NCBI GenBank assembly: GCA_902788345.1
Contig: CADAJP010000004.1
Span: 62,001-126,000 of the forward strand
Direction: 5' to 3'
Source: an uncultured bacterium
Lineage (GTDB): Bacteria > Cyanobacteriota > Vampirovibrionia > Gastranaerophilales > Gastranaerophilaceae
Length of the DNA: 64,000 bases
The position numbers and the translations under genes are program-made. This document shows, piece by piece, positions 8,073-17,948 of the stretch. The notes beneath the pieces were generated by a model that worked only from the letters and a program-made list of their open reading frames with translations, searched no databases and had not been told where the DNA came from. Every line of letters starts with the position of its first letter. Positions within the stretch are counted from its first letter, which is position 1.

Positions 8073-9386
8073 GTGAAACATTCAAAGCTGACATGGTTTA
8101 TATTTGCAGCACTCGTACTGGGTGTTATTTTTGGACATTTTTGTCCGGATTATGCAATAAAGATGAAGGTTTTTGCCGTAATATTTTTGCGTATGGTAAA
8201 GATGATTATTGCACCTTTATTGTTTGCAACTTTGGTTACCGGTCTTGCAGGGCATGGTGATATTAAAAAACTCGGTAAAATAGGTATTAAAACAATCATC
8301 TATTTTGAAATTGTTACAACACTTGCTCTTATCATTGGTCTGACAATGGGGAATATATTTAACCCCGGACATGGATTTGGAAATATTGAAGTAAGCCCTC
8401 AATCTTTAAAAGAAGCAGGTCTCATGGCGGTTACAACCCCTCAAACTTCTGTTTCCGAAATGGTTTTCAATATTTTCCCGACAAGTATTGTGCAGTCAAT
8501 GGCAGAGGGTAATTTGCTTCAGATTGTTGTTTTTGCAATTTTCTTTGCAATTGCAATGTGTGCAGTCGGTCAAAAAGCAAAACCTGTGATGACTTTATTG
8601 GAATCTGTTTCACAAATTATGTTTAAATTTACCGAATATGTAATGTATTTTGCTCCGTTAGGAATTTTTGGTGCAATTTCATCTACTGTCGGCAGAAACG
8701 GACTTTCAATTTTAAAAAATTACGCAAAAGTAATTTTTTCTTTATATACGGCGCTTGCAATATTTGTGTTACTTGTATTGTATATAGCTTGTAAGTACGC
8801 TCGTATATCGTTAAGAAATTTGTTAAAAGTTGTGCAGGGGCCTGCATTTTTAGCTTTTACAACTGCAAGTTCCGAGGCAGCTTTCCCAAAAGCAATAGAG
8901 CTTATGGAAAAATTTGGTGTTCCTCAGGAAATTGTAACTTTTGTAATGCCTACAGGTTATACCTTTAATTTAGACGGCAGTACGTTATATTTGGCTATGG
9001 CAGTTATTTTTTCATCTCAAATTTGCGGTATAGATTTGGGTTTAAGTCAGCAGATAGTTCTTATGCTTGCTCTTATGCTCACAAGTAAAGGAATAGCAGG
9101 AGTGCCGAGGGTTGCACTAATTGTTCTTGCCGGAACTCTTGCAAGTTTCAAGATACCTTTAATCGGGGTTGCTATTTTACTTGGCATTGATCAAATTCTT
9201 GATATGGGAAGAACAACAGTAAATTTGGTGGGCAATTGTGTTGCCACTGTTGTTATTGCAAGATGGGAAAATGCTTTTGATTATGATAAAATGAATGCAT
9301 ATATAAAAGAGTGTGATGAAAATAAAAGTATGATGTGGAATATTACTCCGGCATCAAATAAAGTGGAAATAACAGAGGATAAATAA
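8073..9386 (+). CDS. Dicarboxylate/amino acid:cation symporter (DAACS family)
   Basis: Sodium- or proton-coupled importer of the GltP/DctA/GltT type. About eight membrane segments plus the re-entrant loops are visible: the serine-rich hairpin FTTASSEAAFPKAIELMEKFGVP, TM7 with MPTGYTFNLDGSTLYLAMA, and TM8 with DQILDMGRTTVNLVGNCVATVV, which carries the Asp/Arg/Asn substrate residues. The DMGRT arginine is typical of transporters for acidic substrates. The start is GTG at 8073, with AGAGG 6 bases upstream; an ATG at 8071 is followed at once by TGA. The TAA stop directly abuts the ATG of ileS, so the two are co-transcribed. Confidence 0.93.
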   Translation: MKHSKLTWFIFAALVLGVIFGHFCPDYAIKMKVFAVIFLRMVKMIIAPLLFATLVTGLAGHGDIKKLGKIGIKTIIYFEIVTTLALIIGLTMGNIFNPGHGFGNIEVSPQSLKEAGLMAVTTPQTSVSEMVFNIFPTSIVQSMAEGNLLQIVVFAIFFAIAMCAVGQKAKPVMTLLESVSQIMFKFTEYVMYFAPLGIFGAISSTVGRNGLSILKNYAKVIFSLYTALAIFVLLVLYIACKYARISLRNLLKVVQGPAFLAFTTASSEAAFPKAIELMEKFGVPQEIVTFVMPTGYTFNLDGSTLYLAMAVIFSSQICGIDLGLSQQIVLMLALMLTSKGIAGVPRVALIVLAGTLASFKIPLIGVAILLGIDQILDMGRTTVNLVGNCVATVVIARWENAFDYDKMNAYIKECDENKSMMWNITPASNKVEITEDK

Positions 9387-12200
9387 ATGACAGAAACAAC
9401 ACAAAAAAATTATAAAGATACACTAAATTTGCCGCAAACTACATTGTCTATGCGTGCGAATGCTACTCAAAGAGAACCTGAAATCCAAAAATTTTGGAAT
9501 GATATAAATGCTTATGAAAAAATTCTTCAGGGAAAAGATAAATCAAATTCTTTTGTGTTGCATGACGGCCCTCCGTATTTGAGTTCTGAAAAAATTCACG
9601 TTGGTACGGCATTAAATAAAATCTTAAAAGATATTCTTATAAAATATAAATCTATGAAGGGTTTTTATTCTCCGTATGTTCCGGGGTATGATGCTCACGG
9701 ACTGCCTATTGAAAATGCTGTTGTTAAAACTTTAACGGGCGGCAGACATTCAATTACGGAAGGCGAATTAAGACAAAAATGCAGAGAATATGCTCAAAAA
9801 AGTCTTATTGGTCAGGAAGGTGCATTTAAAAGACTCGGTGTTCTCGGGAATTGGGATAACCCTTATTTGACTATCAAGCCTGAATATGAAGCTGAACAGG
9901 TAAGAGTTTTTGGTCAAATGTATAAAAAAGGTTATATTGAAAAAGGCTTAAAACCTGTATATTGGTGCGCTTCTTGTGAAACAGCATTAGCTGAAGCAGA
10001 AGTTGAATATGCTGATATTTCATCAAAATCAATATATGTAAGGTTTGAATTTGATGATGAATCCCGTGCAAAAATTCAAAATATGGTTGACCTGCAGGGT
10101 AAAAAAGTTTATGCAATTATATGGACAACTACTCCTTGGACAATTCCGTCAAATGTTGCAATATCTATGCATCCAAGATTTGAATATTCAATTTTTGAAA
10201 AAGGCGCAGATGTTTATGTAGCTGCAACTGATTTGCTGGGTGCATTTTTAAGTGATGTCGGCTGGGAAGAAAGTGATATAAAAGTTCTCGGAACGGCTGT
10301 TGGACAGGATTTTGAATTGATGGAGGTAAAACATCCGTTAATTGACAGAAAATCAAAAATTATTTTGGGTGAACACGTTACTTTAGATGCCGGTACCGGT
10401 TTGGTTCATACTGCTCCCGGACATGGTTTGGAAGACTACGAAGTTGGTGTAAAATATGGCATTGAAGTTCTTTCGCCATTGGATTCAACAGGATGCTGGA
10501 CTGAAGAAGGCAGAATACCTGAATTGGTTGGTGTTCCTTATTATAAAGGTAATGATATGGTAATTGATATGCTTGAAGATAAAAAAGCTTTGGTATATCA
10601 AAATGAGATTTCACACAGTTATCCTCATTGTTGGAGATGTAAACATCCTGTTATTTATCGTGCAACACCGCAATGGTTTGTAAAAGTTGATAAATTCAGA
10701 CAGCAGGCACTGGATGCAATAAAAGAAGTAAAATGGATTCCTGCAAGTGGTGAAAGTCGTATAGGAAATATGGTTGCAGGGCGTACAGACTGGTGCATTT
10801 CCCGTCAAAGAGCTTGGGGTGTTCCAATACCTATTTTCTATTGTGAAGATTGCGGAGAAGTTATATGTACTGATGAAACAATTGAAAATGTTGCCAAAAT
10901 CTTTGAAAAAGAAAGCTCTGATGCCTGGGTAAATCACAGTGCGGAAGAACTTTTACCTGCGGGTTATAAATGTCCTAAATGCGGTAAAACTCATTTCCGT
11001 AAAGAAAAAGATATTATGGATGTATGGTTTGATTCCGGTGTTTCATGGAAGGCTGTTGTGGAAAACAGAGCAGATGAACTTGGTCATACTCCGGTTGATA
11101 TGTATCTTGAAGGTTCTGACCAGCACAGAGGCTGGTTCCAGTCTTCATTGTTAACATCAATTGCAACGCAAGGAAAAGCTCCATATAAGCAGGTTTTAAC
11201 CCATGGCTTTGTATTTGGTGAAGATGGCAGAAAAATGTCCAAATCTTTGGGTAATTATATCAGACCTGATGAAATTATCCAAAAGTATGGTGCTGATATT
11301 TTAAGACTTTGGGCAGCTTCAGTCGATTACAAAAATGATATAAAAATCGGTAATAATATCATTGGTCAGCTTGTTGAAATTTTCAAAAAAACAAGAAATA
11401 CTGCAAGATTTTTAATCGGTAATTTATTTGATTTTGACCCTGCGGCTGATTATGTTAATTATGAAGATCTAAAATTGATTGATAAATTCGCACTTCACAA
11501 ACTGAACGGTTTGATTGCGGAAGTTACTCAGGCGTTTGAAGGTTATGAGTTCTATAAATATTTCCAATGCTTGCAGAACTTTGCAGCTGTAGATTTAAGT
11601 TCATTCTATCTTGATATTGTAAAAGACAGATTATATACAGCGGGTAAAAAATCCCTTTCACGTCGTGCTTGTCAGACTGTATTATATGAAAATCTGATGG
11701 CGCTTGTCAGAATTTTAACTCCTGTAATGCCACATCAGGCAGAAGATATATGGCAAAGTGTTCCTGATGCTCAAAAAGGCGGTTTAGACAGTATATTGTT
11801 CGCACAGTTCCCTGTTGTTCATTCACAGTGGGATAATGAGGCTCTTGCATGTGATTTTGCAAAAATATTAAAATCTCGTGAAGTTGTAACAAGAGCAATT
11901 GAACCATTAAGGGCGGATAAAAAAGTCGGCAGTGCTTTAGAAGTCGGAGTGTATATAAAATCTGATGATAATGCAGTTTTAAAAGCAAACGAGAATGATT
12001 TAGCTGATATTTATATTGTTTCTCAGGCAAATGTATGTGAATCTGCACCATCTGAAGAAGTATTAAATGAATACAGTGAAGACGGCTACAGTGTATGGGT
12101 AGTAAAGGCAAAAGGTGAAAAATGCTGCCGCTGCTGGAAATATCGTGAACTTAATGAAAACGGTATATGCCCTGAATGTGCTGAAGCTGTCGGCGAATAA
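9387..12200 (+). CDS. ileS: Isoleucyl-tRNA synthetase
   Basis: Class I synthetase that charges tRNA-Ile, 937 aa. Seen in order: HDGPPY then the signature at residues 71-74, which reads HVGT instead of HIGH and follows a one-residue-longer loop (LSSEK); the CP1 editing domain (TTPWTIPSNVAISMHP); zinc ligands CEDCGEVIC and CPKCGKTHF; DVWFDSGVSW; the KMSKS loop DGRKMSKSLGNYI; an anticodon-binding helical domain; and the C-terminal zinc finger CCRCW ... CPEC. It is a bacterial-type (IleRS1) enzyme. It starts at the base after the symporter stop, with GAGGAT within the symporter end as ribosome site. Confidence 0.96.
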   Translation: MTETTQKNYKDTLNLPQTTLSMRANATQREPEIQKFWNDINAYEKILQGKDKSNSFVLHDGPPYLSSEKIHVGTALNKILKDILIKYKSMKGFYSPYVPGYDAHGLPIENAVVKTLTGGRHSITEGELRQKCREYAQKSLIGQEGAFKRLGVLGNWDNPYLTIKPEYEAEQVRVFGQMYKKGYIEKGLKPVYWCASCETALAEAEVEYADISSKSIYVRFEFDDESRAKIQNMVDLQGKKVYAIIWTTTPWTIPSNVAISMHPRFEYSIFEKGADVYVAATDLLGAFLSDVGWEESDIKVLGTAVGQDFELMEVKHPLIDRKSKIILGEHVTLDAGTGLVHTAPGHGLEDYEVGVKYGIEVLSPLDSTGCWTEEGRIPELVGVPYYKGNDMVIDMLEDKKALVYQNEISHSYPHCWRCKHPVIYRATPQWFVKVDKFRQQALDAIKEVKWIPASGESRIGNMVAGRTDWCISRQRAWGVPIPIFYCEDCGEVICTDETIENVAKIFEKESSDAWVNHSAEELLPAGYKCPKCGKTHFRKEKDIMDVWFDSGVSWKAVVENRADELGHTPVDMYLEGSDQHRGWFQSSLLTSIATQGKAPYKQVLTHGFVFGEDGRKMSKSLGNYIRPDEIIQKYGADILRLWAASVDYKNDIKIGNNIIGQLVEIFKKTRNTARFLIGNLFDFDPAADYVNYEDLKLIDKFALHKLNGLIAEVTQAFEGYEFYKYFQCLQNFAAVDLSSFYLDIVKDRLYTAGKKSLSRRACQTVLYENLMALVRILTPVMPHQAEDIWQSVPDAQKGGLDSILFAQFPVVHSQWDNEALACDFAKILKSREVVTRAIEPLRADKKVGSALEVGVYIKSDDNAVLKANENDLADIYIVSQANVCESAPSEEVLNEYSEDGYSVWVVKAKGEKCCRCWKYRELNENGICPECAEAVGE

Positions 12201-12231
12201 TTTATTAAGGTAGATTTAAGTTTGCTAATAA

Positions 12232-12268
12232 AAAAGGGGATTTTGCAATTTACAAAATCCCCTTTTCT
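12232..12268. terminator. Bidirectional terminator between ileS and clpC
   Basis: A perfect 14-bp stem (12232-12245 with 12253-12266) and a 7-base loop, with A-rich and T-rich flanks that serve both convergent genes. Confidence 0.9.
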
Positions 12269-12289
12269 TGTTTATATTATTTAATTTTT

Positions 12290-14830
12290 TTAGCTTTCAA
12301 TTGTAGTTTCTTCAACTATTTCGATGTTTTCATCTTTATCTTTCTTCGCTGCTCTTTTTTTAGGAGCGGCTGCTTTTTCAAAAGCAATCTTTCCGTCAAC
12401 GAGAACAAGCTTAATTGTATCACCTGCACCGTATTTACCTGACAAGATTTCTTCAGCAAGACTGTCTTCAACTTTACGTTGAATTAAACGTCTTAATGGT
12501 CTTGCACCATAGGCTTCAGAGTAGCCGTTTTCAGCCAAGTGATCTTTTACTTCGTCTGTAACTTCAATGTTAATTTCTCTTTCTGCAAGACGTTTGAGTA
12601 AGTCTTTTAACATTAAATCAACAATCTGACGAATTTCAGATTTAGACAAGTGAGAGAATACAATTGTTTCATCGATACGATTAAGGAATTCAGGTCTGAA
12701 TGCCTTTTTCATTTCTTCAGAAACTGTATCTTTCAAATGTTCATATTTATCTTTTGATTCGTCTTCTGCTGTTGAGAATCCAAGTTTTGATTTATTTGTA
12801 ATCATACTTGCACCGACATTTGAAGTCATAATTATTACTGTATTCTTAAAGCTGATATGACGACCTTTAGAATCTGTTAAACGTCCGTCATCAAGAATTT
12901 GTAACATTATATTGAATACGTCAGGATGTGCTTTTTCAATTTCGTCAAACAATACAACCGAATAAGGTTTTTTACGCACTTGTTCTGTCATATGTCCGCC
13001 GTCATCATATCCGACATATCCAGGAGGTGAACCGATAAGTTTTGCAGTTGAATGTTTTTCCATAAATTCTGACATATCAACTCTTATCATATTATCTTCA
13101 GAACCAAACATTGCTTCAGCGAGGGCTTTTGCAAGTTCTGTTTTACCAACACCCGTAGGACCGCAGAAGATAAAGCTTCCGATTGGTCTGTTTGGTGCTT
13201 TTAAACCAACTCTTGCGCGTCTGATTGCTTTAGAAATTGCAACAATAGCATCATGCTGACCGATTACTCTTTCATGAAGGGTGTCTTCTAACTTCATAAG
13301 TCTTTCAGATTCGCCTTCTGTCAGTTTTGTAACAGGTACACCTGTCATCATTGCAATTACCTGAGCAACATCTTCTGATGTTACTGTTGGTTTATTAAAT
13401 TCGTTTTCATCTTTCCATTTGGTTGAAACTTCTCTGATTTTATCTTTCAAATCAGCTTCATCATCACGTAATTGTGAAGCAGTTTCAAATTCCTGATTTC
13501 TGATAGCTTCTTCTTTTTGTTTAATTAGTTCTTTTAGCTGTTTTTCAAGCTCTTTGGCTTCAGGGCACATTTTTGATGCCTTTAAGCGAACTTTTGAACT
13601 TGCTTCATCTATAACGTCAATGGCTTTATCCGGCAGGAATCTGTCATTTACATATTTATTAGACAATTTAACTGCCGTAATGATAGCTTCATCAGAAATA
13701 TTCAACTGATGGTGTTCTTCATATTTTTCTTTCAAACCTCTTATAATTTCGATTGATTCGTCTTCTGTCGGCTCATCAATCTGAACAGGTTGAAAACGTC
13801 TTTCAAGTGCAGAATCTTTTTCGATGTAGCGTCTATATTCATCAGATGTTGTTGCACCTATAACCTGAATTTCACCACGAGATAGTGCCGGTTTCAAAAT
13901 ATTAGCTGCGTCAATCGCACCTTCTGCGGCTCCGGCACCTATAAGGGTGTGCATTTCATCAATTACAAGAATAATGTTTCCAGCCTGACGAATTTCGTCC
14001 ATAATCTTCTTTAAACGTTCTTCAAATTCCCCACGATATTTAGTGCCGGCAATTAAAAGTCCCATATCAAGCTGTATGATTTTTTTGCCGTCTAAAATAT
14101 CAGGAACTTCTGCATTTACAATTCTGATAGCAAGACCTTCCGCAACTGCCGTTTTACCAACACCCGGTTCACCAAGCAATACAGGGTTATTTTTGGTTCT
14201 TCTTGCAAGAATTTGTATAACACGTTCAATTTCTTTTTCTCTGCCTACAACAGGATCAAGTCTTAATTCCTGAGCTGCAAGAGTTAAATCTCTGCCAAAT
14301 TCATCAAGGCTTGGGGTTTTATTTTTCCCTGAGCTTGAAGATGATGAACCCGAAGAAGAACTTGAACTTGAAGAAGAACCTGAAGTTGTTGGTTTAGATT
14401 CTCCAAGCATTTTGATAACATTGCTTCTTACTTTATTGAGGTCAACTCCAAGATTTTCAAGAACTCTTGCTGCAACCCCTTCACCTTCTCTAATCAAACC
14501 GAGAAGTAAGTGTTCCGTTCCAATATAATTATGACCAAGTTGTCTTGCTTCGTCCCAAGAAAGTTCAAGAACTCTTTTTGCTCTTGGGGTGAACGGTATT
14601 TCAACAGCCACAAAACCTGAACCTCTGCCGATAATTTTTTCGACTTCGGCCCTTGCATCTTTGAGGTTTACTCCCATTGATTTCAGCGTTTTTGCGGCAA
14701 CGCCTGTACCTTCACCTATCAGACCAAGAAGCACTTGTTCTGTTCCCACAAAATTATGTCCTAATCTGCGGGCTTCTTCCTGTGCGAGCATTATAACTTT
14801 AATAGCTTTTTCCGTAAAACGTTCGAACAT
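12290..14830 (-). CDS. clpC: ATP-dependent Clp protease ATP-binding subunit ClpC
   Basis: AAA+ unfoldase that feeds ClpP and controls protein quality. At 846 aa it has two Clp_N repeats (residues 1-145), D1 with Walker [10 protein letters not shown], a UVR/M-domain region ([26 protein letters not shown]), D2 with GPTGVGKTE and a C-terminal D2-small domain. There are no obvious lost catalytic motifs. Odd points: the linker between the N domain and D1 is almost pure serine (about 20 of 24 residues between 150 and 173), and the C terminus has a Lys/Glu-rich tail. Promoter and AGGAG ribosome site are clear. Confidence 0.97.
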   Translation of the reverse strand: MFERFTEKAIKVIMLAQEEARRLGHNFVGTEQVLLGLIGEGTGVAAKTLKSMGVNLKDARAEVEKIIGRGSGFVAVEIPFTPRAKRVLELSWDEARQLGHNYIGTEHLLLGLIREGEGVAARVLENLGVDLNKVRSNVIKMLGESKPTTSGSSSSSSSSSGSSSSSSGKNKTPSLDEFGRDLTLAAQELRLDPVVGREKEIERVIQILARRTKNNPVLLGEPGVGKTAVAEGLAIRIVNAEVPDILDGKKIIQLDMGLLIAGTKYRGEFEERLKKIMDEIRQAGNIILVIDEMHTLIGAGAAEGAIDAANILKPALSRGEIQVIGATTSDEYRRYIEKDSALERRFQPVQIDEPTEDESIEIIRGLKEKYEEHHQLNISDEAIITAVKLSNKYVNDRFLPDKAIDVIDEASSKVRLKASKMCPEAKELEKQLKELIKQKEEAIRNQEFETASQLRDDEADLKDKIREVSTKWKDENEFNKPTVTSEDVAQVIAMMTGVPVTKLTEGESERLMKLEDTLHERVIGQHDAIVAISKAIRRARVGLKAPNRPIGSFIFCGPTGVGKTELAKALAEAMFGSEDNMIRVDMSEFMEKHSTAKLIGSPPGYVGYDDGGHMTEQVRKKPYSVVLFDEIEKAHPDVFNIMLQILDDGRLTDSKGRHISFKNTVIIMTSNVGASMITNKSKLGFSTAEDESKDKYEHLKDTVSEEMKKAFRPEFLNRIDETIVFSHLSKSEIRQIVDLMLKDLLKRLAEREINIEVTDEVKDHLAENGYSEAYGARPLRRLIQRKVEDSLAEEILSGKYGAGDTIKLVLVDGKIAFEKAAAPKKRAAKKDKDENIEIVEETTIES

Positions 14831-14859
14831 TTTGCTCTCCTATATCTTCTTATGGAACA

Positions 14860-14888
14860 ATTATATACAAAAAATCAAAAAGTTTCAA
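14860..14888 (-). promoter_or_regulatory. Promoter of clpC
   Basis: On the minus strand TTGAAA (14888-14883), a 17-base spacer and TATAAT (14865-14860), 30 bases before the ATG. No CtsR-like repeat was seen. Confidence 0.75.
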
Positions 14889-14918
14889 TATAGTAAATGT
14901 ATGATTTAACCCCGAAAA

Positions 14919-14947
14919 TTAAAAAGCTGACTCGTTTAAAGTCAGCT
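14919..14947 (-). terminator. Terminator of the 14984 gene
   Basis: On the minus strand an 8-bp stem AGCTGACT/AGTCAGCT with a 7-base loop, followed by TTTTTAATTTT. Confidence 0.8.
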
Positions 14948-14983
14948 GTGAAATGTGTGAGTAAATAATATATTTATAAGTCT

Positions 14984-15391
14984 TTATGCAAATAATTCTG
15001 CGAACGGACCGTTAGGATCCGCAATATGTGCAGCCGTAACTCCGTCTTCTGCAAGCTGCAGGCCCGGAAGTACAACATCTTTTACTCCTTTTGCAATGCT
15101 TGCAACCTGTTGTTCGTTAACTTTGAAGTTATAACCGAGCTGTGACAAAATTTTGTTTGTTTCATCAGCAATAGATTTGTCTGATGAAGTGTATTTGTGT
15201 ATTTTTACACCATACAAATTCTGTGCATTTTGTGTTAATAAATCTGTTTCGTTTTCCAAACCCTTAAAATTTGAAACCTGTTTTTCGCAATCCTTAGTTT
15301 CTTCCTTAATTGTAGTTTCAGCCTTCTTTGATGCTTCCTTACCTATAAGCAAGTTGTAATTGTTTGCGTATTTGTTAAATTCAACTGCCAT
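14984..15391 (-). CDS. Hypothetical protein, helical
   Basis: A 135-aa soluble protein, mostly predicted helix with a charged N-terminal half (KKAETTIKEETKDCEKQ) and a more hydrophobic C-terminal part (VASIAKGVKDVVLPGLQLAEDG). It has the stretch VSNFKGLE near residue 40, similar in position to short F-x-G motifs in the large hypothetical proteins at 31.8-36 kb. No family is recognised. AAGGAG lies 9 bases before its ATG and a terminator follows, so it is a single-gene unit. Confidence 0.7.
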   Translation of the reverse strand: MAVEFNKYANNYNLLIGKEASKKAETTIKEETKDCEKQVSNFKGLENETDLLTQNAQNLYGVKIHKYTSSDKSIADETNKILSQLGYNFKVNEQQVASIAKGVKDVVLPGLQLAEDGVTAAHIADPNGPFAELFA

Positions 15392-15541
15392 ACCTTTGAC
15401 TCCTTATGTATTACTCACATATTCTTTATCGGCATGTTTTTAATAATCTTTAGCGAATTATCAAAATTTTCGCAGTTTTTGTAATATTTTGTAATATTTC
15501 TTCTTTTATCATAATTCTATGTTTATGCTAGTATGATTCTT

Positions 15542-15859
15542 ATGAGTTGGGTATATTTAATAATAGCTTCTATATTTGAGGTTGGCTGGCCTTTAGGGTT
15601 AAAAATTGCAACCAACAGCCAATACCGAATTTTCTGGATAATTTTTGCAATAGTTGCAATGGGATTAAGCGGTTTATTTTTGTATTATGCTCAAAAACAA
15701 ATTCCTATCGGAACTGCTTATGCAATCTGGACAGGAATTGGTGCTTCTTGTACTTTTTTAATCGGTGTTTATATTTTCCACGATGCTCTAAATTTAATGC
15801 GTGCTTTGGGGGTTATATTTATTATAACCGGTGTAATATTGTTAAAACTTGAAACTTAA
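15542..15859 (+). CDS. Small multidrug resistance (SMR) family transporter
   Basis: Four-helix exporter of the EmrE/SugE (Gdx) family that works as a dimer. The conserved membrane glutamate is in IASIFEVGW, and GTAYAIWTGIGAS in TM3 and GVILLKLET at the end fit the family. The G-x-A-Y-A-I/V-W-T-G-I-G pattern leans towards the SugE/guanidinium exporter branch, but that is not proven. ATG 15542 (MSWVYL) matches family starts; ATG 15533 (MILMSW) is in frame too. A TATGCTAGTAT promoter element lies at 15525-15534, which would put the transcript start at or next to 15542 and make the message leaderless. Confidence 0.88.
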   Translation: MSWVYLIIASIFEVGWPLGLKIATNSQYRIFWIIFAIVAMGLSGLFLYYAQKQIPIGTAYAIWTGIGASCTFLIGVYIFHDALNLMRALGVIFIITGVILLKLET

Positions 15860-15860
15860 A

Positions 15861-16658
15861 TTATGCTGCTATTTTTATATCGTTAGTTTTATTAACTGCT
15901 GCTAAATATTTTCTGTCATTAGCAGCTGAAGTTCTTGCAGATTTAAGTGTAGTAACAAATGAATTTGTGTAGTTGTTTTTAGAGTACGCGTTGTTATAGC
16001 TTTTGAATGCTTCTTTTTCTTTGTCTGCGATTTTGATATTTTTATTTGCCAAAACTGTGTCTAATTCGCTTTTGTATAAGAATGCTCCGATTTTTAAATT
16101 CAATTCGTAATCTGTTCTGATTGCGGAATTTAATTTTTTCCAGTTTTCATATCTGTATAACAAATCGCCAAGTTTGCCTAAATCCAAGAAATTGTTAGTT
16201 TTCTTAGCTTCAAAAACTTTTGATAATGTTCTGTATTTTGAAATTAGTTCTTTTAATTTGCAGTCATATGCCTGCGGTTTTTCGTATAAATTTTTTATAA
16301 CAACACTGCTGATTTCAATTGGTCCTCTTGAGGTGTTTTGTCTGAAATGAGATTCTTTTTTTACAATGCAGGCAAGTGAATCTGCACTAACACCGGCATA
16401 GTTTGCGGCTGAAATAATTTTTGCGGCAACTCTGGAAATATCTGTATTTGCAGGTTTGTGATTATCAGATTCAATAATATATGCAACAGATACTTGCTGA
16501 TATAATTTTTCTGCTGCATTTATTCTTTCGGCAATCTTTTTTCTGTCATTTCTGCCGTTGTTATAAATATATAAATCAGCATCTGTATATGCTTTATTTG
16601 TTTTTGCAAACGGATTTGTAACTTTAGCGTTTTCTTTAAAATTAAAAACCTGACTCAT
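15861..16658 (-). CDS. Divergent lytic transglycosylase-like (SLT) protein
   Basis: A 265-aa protein. Residues 88-115 (VSADSLACIVKKESHF) fit the start of a transglycosylase SLT domain, in which the Glu of A-I-x-x-x-E-S, here E102, is the catalytic acid. The usual GAxGLMQ is degenerate (RGPIEIS). Downstream helices (NLKIGAFLYKSELD ... AFKSYNNAYSKNNYTNSFVTTL) match the N-x-x-x-G-x-x-Y-L and Y-N-x-G-x-x-x-x-x-Y-V elements loosely. This makes a muramidase fold likely but activity uncertain. There is no signal peptide, as with the LysM-CHAP protein at 2244. The ORF ends two bases after the convergent SMR gene and has an AAGGGG ribosome site. Confidence 0.65.
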   Translation of the reverse strand: MSQVFNFKENAKVTNPFAKTNKAYTDADLYIYNNGRNDRKKIAERINAAEKLYQQVSVAYIIESDNHKPANTDISRVAAKIISAANYAGVSADSLACIVKKESHFRQNTSRGPIEISSVVIKNLYEKPQAYDCKLKELISKYRTLSKVFEAKKTNNFLDLGKLGDLLYRYENWKKLNSAIRTDYELNLKIGAFLYKSELDTVLANKNIKIADKEKEAFKSYNNAYSKNNYTNSFVTTLKSARTSAANDRKYLAAVNKTNDIKIAA

Positions 16659-16766
16659 AATATATTCCCCTTAAAATATCCCCTGTGTATATATAAAGTA
16701 TTTCAATTTTAAATAATTGCCCCTTATTTTGTGTTTGTTAAGAGTTGTTAATATAAAATTTTTATT

Positions 16767-16777
16767 TATGCTATAAT
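16767..16777 (+). promoter_or_regulatory. Extended -10 promoter of rlmN
   Basis: TATGCTATAAT, identical to the pheA element. The predicted start is about 16784, leaving a leader of roughly 13 bases with AGGA at 16785-16788. Confidence 0.6.
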
Positions 16778-16796
16778 TTTTTTCAGGAAAAATATT

Positions 16797-17816
16797 ATGA
16801 AAATACTCTCAGGACTTAATTTAGAAGAATTAGAAAAAATCACCTCGGAGCTTGGTGCTTCAAAATTCAGAGCAAGACAAATTCACAACTGGATATATTT
16901 GAAATCTGTCAGCGATATTGACCAAATGACAGATTTGTCAAAAAAATTCCGTGATGAATTGAAAACTGTTGCAATAGTTTCTGATACGAAAATTAAAGTA
17001 AAGCAAGTGAGTTCAGATGGTACGATTAAATATTTACTTGAATATCCTGACGGAGAGTGTGTAGAAACTGTCCTAATGCGTTTTGACAATCGTGCAAATT
17101 TAACTGCATGTGTTAGTTCTCAGGTCGGCTGTGCCGTAAATTGTTCCTTTTGTGCCACAGGTAAAAGAGGGTTTATTCGTAATTTAACTTATAAAGAAAT
17201 TATTGAACAGGTTTTAACTATTCAGCGTGATACCGGTTTGAAAGTTACTAATATTGTATTTATGGGACAGGGTGAGCCGTTGTTAAATCTTGAAAATGTT
17301 TTAAGTGCAATGAAGATATTTAACGAAGATTTTCAGATAGGTGCAAGGCGTCTGACGGTTTCAACTTCCGGAATAATTCCACAGATAAATAAACTTGCCG
17401 ATATTGATATGCAATCAACTCTTGCGTTATCTTTGCACGCACCAAACCATGAAATTCGTTCAAAATTAATGCAGATTGAAAATAAATATCCTATGGATCA
17501 GCTTCATAAAGCATTAAAAAATTATACCGATAAAACAGGCAGAAGAATTACTATAGAATATCTTTTGATAAAAGATTTGAATGATACAACAGAGAGTGCA
17601 AAACAGCTTGCATCTTATTTGAAAGATATTAAATGCAATATCAATTTGATACCTTATAATCCGACTGAAAAGAATGATTATCAAAGACCTTCAAACAATT
17701 CTATAATGAAATTTAAGTATTTAATGGAACATTCCGGTAAAAAGGTTACTGTTCGCCTTGAACGAGGCGCTGATATTGATGCTGCCTGCGGTCAATTAAG
17801 CGGTAAGGCGGATTAG
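16797..17816 (+). CDS. rlmN: 23S rRNA (adenine-2503-C2)/tRNA (adenine-37-C2) methyltransferase
   Basis: Radical SAM enzyme that methylates C2 of A2503 in 23S rRNA and A37 in some tRNAs. The 339-aa protein has the CxxxCxxC cluster motif (CAVNCSFC, about residues 115-122), the GQGEPLLN SAM motif, and the C-terminal catalytic cysteine in DIDAACGQL. The second conserved cysteine is in the strand CVSSQVGC. The N-terminal helical domain is complete. It is a single gene with its own promoter. Confidence 0.96.
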   Translation: MKILSGLNLEELEKITSELGASKFRARQIHNWIYLKSVSDIDQMTDLSKKFRDELKTVAIVSDTKIKVKQVSSDGTIKYLLEYPDGECVETVLMRFDNRANLTACVSSQVGCAVNCSFCATGKRGFIRNLTYKEIIEQVLTIQRDTGLKVTNIVFMGQGEPLLNLENVLSAMKIFNEDFQIGARRLTVSTSGIIPQINKLADIDMQSTLALSLHAPNHEIRSKLMQIENKYPMDQLHKALKNYTDKTGRRITIEYLLIKDLNDTTESAKQLASYLKDIKCNINLIPYNPTEKNDYQRPSNNSIMKFKYLMEHSGKKVTVRLERGADIDAACGQLSGKAD

Positions 17817-17828
17817 TATAATTTATTC

Positions 17829-17874
17829 AAAAATAAAAGGCGGTAGTTTATAAGGAATTAAGTTTACCGCCTGT
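17829..17874 (-). terminator. Terminator of the GGDEF gene
   Basis: On the minus strand AGGCGGTA pairs with TACCGCCT around a loop of about 20 bases, followed by TTTTATTTTT. The loop is long, so efficiency is uncertain. It may also slow transcription leaving rlmN. Confidence 0.55.
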
Positions 17875-17948
17875 TAACCAGATTTACACTATGTAAGTGT
17901 TCAGAAAGGATCTGTTTTAACTCTCCCATAATTTATGGGGATTTTATA

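Noticed and set aside
8071-8076. ATG at 8071 as start of the symporter
   Set aside because: It is out of frame and followed directly by TGA; GTG 8073 has a good ribosome site.
9387-12200. Frameshift or base error explaining HVGT in ileS
   Set aside because: The reading frame is continuous on both sides and the flanking conserved residues (HDGPPY, ALNKILKD) are intact.
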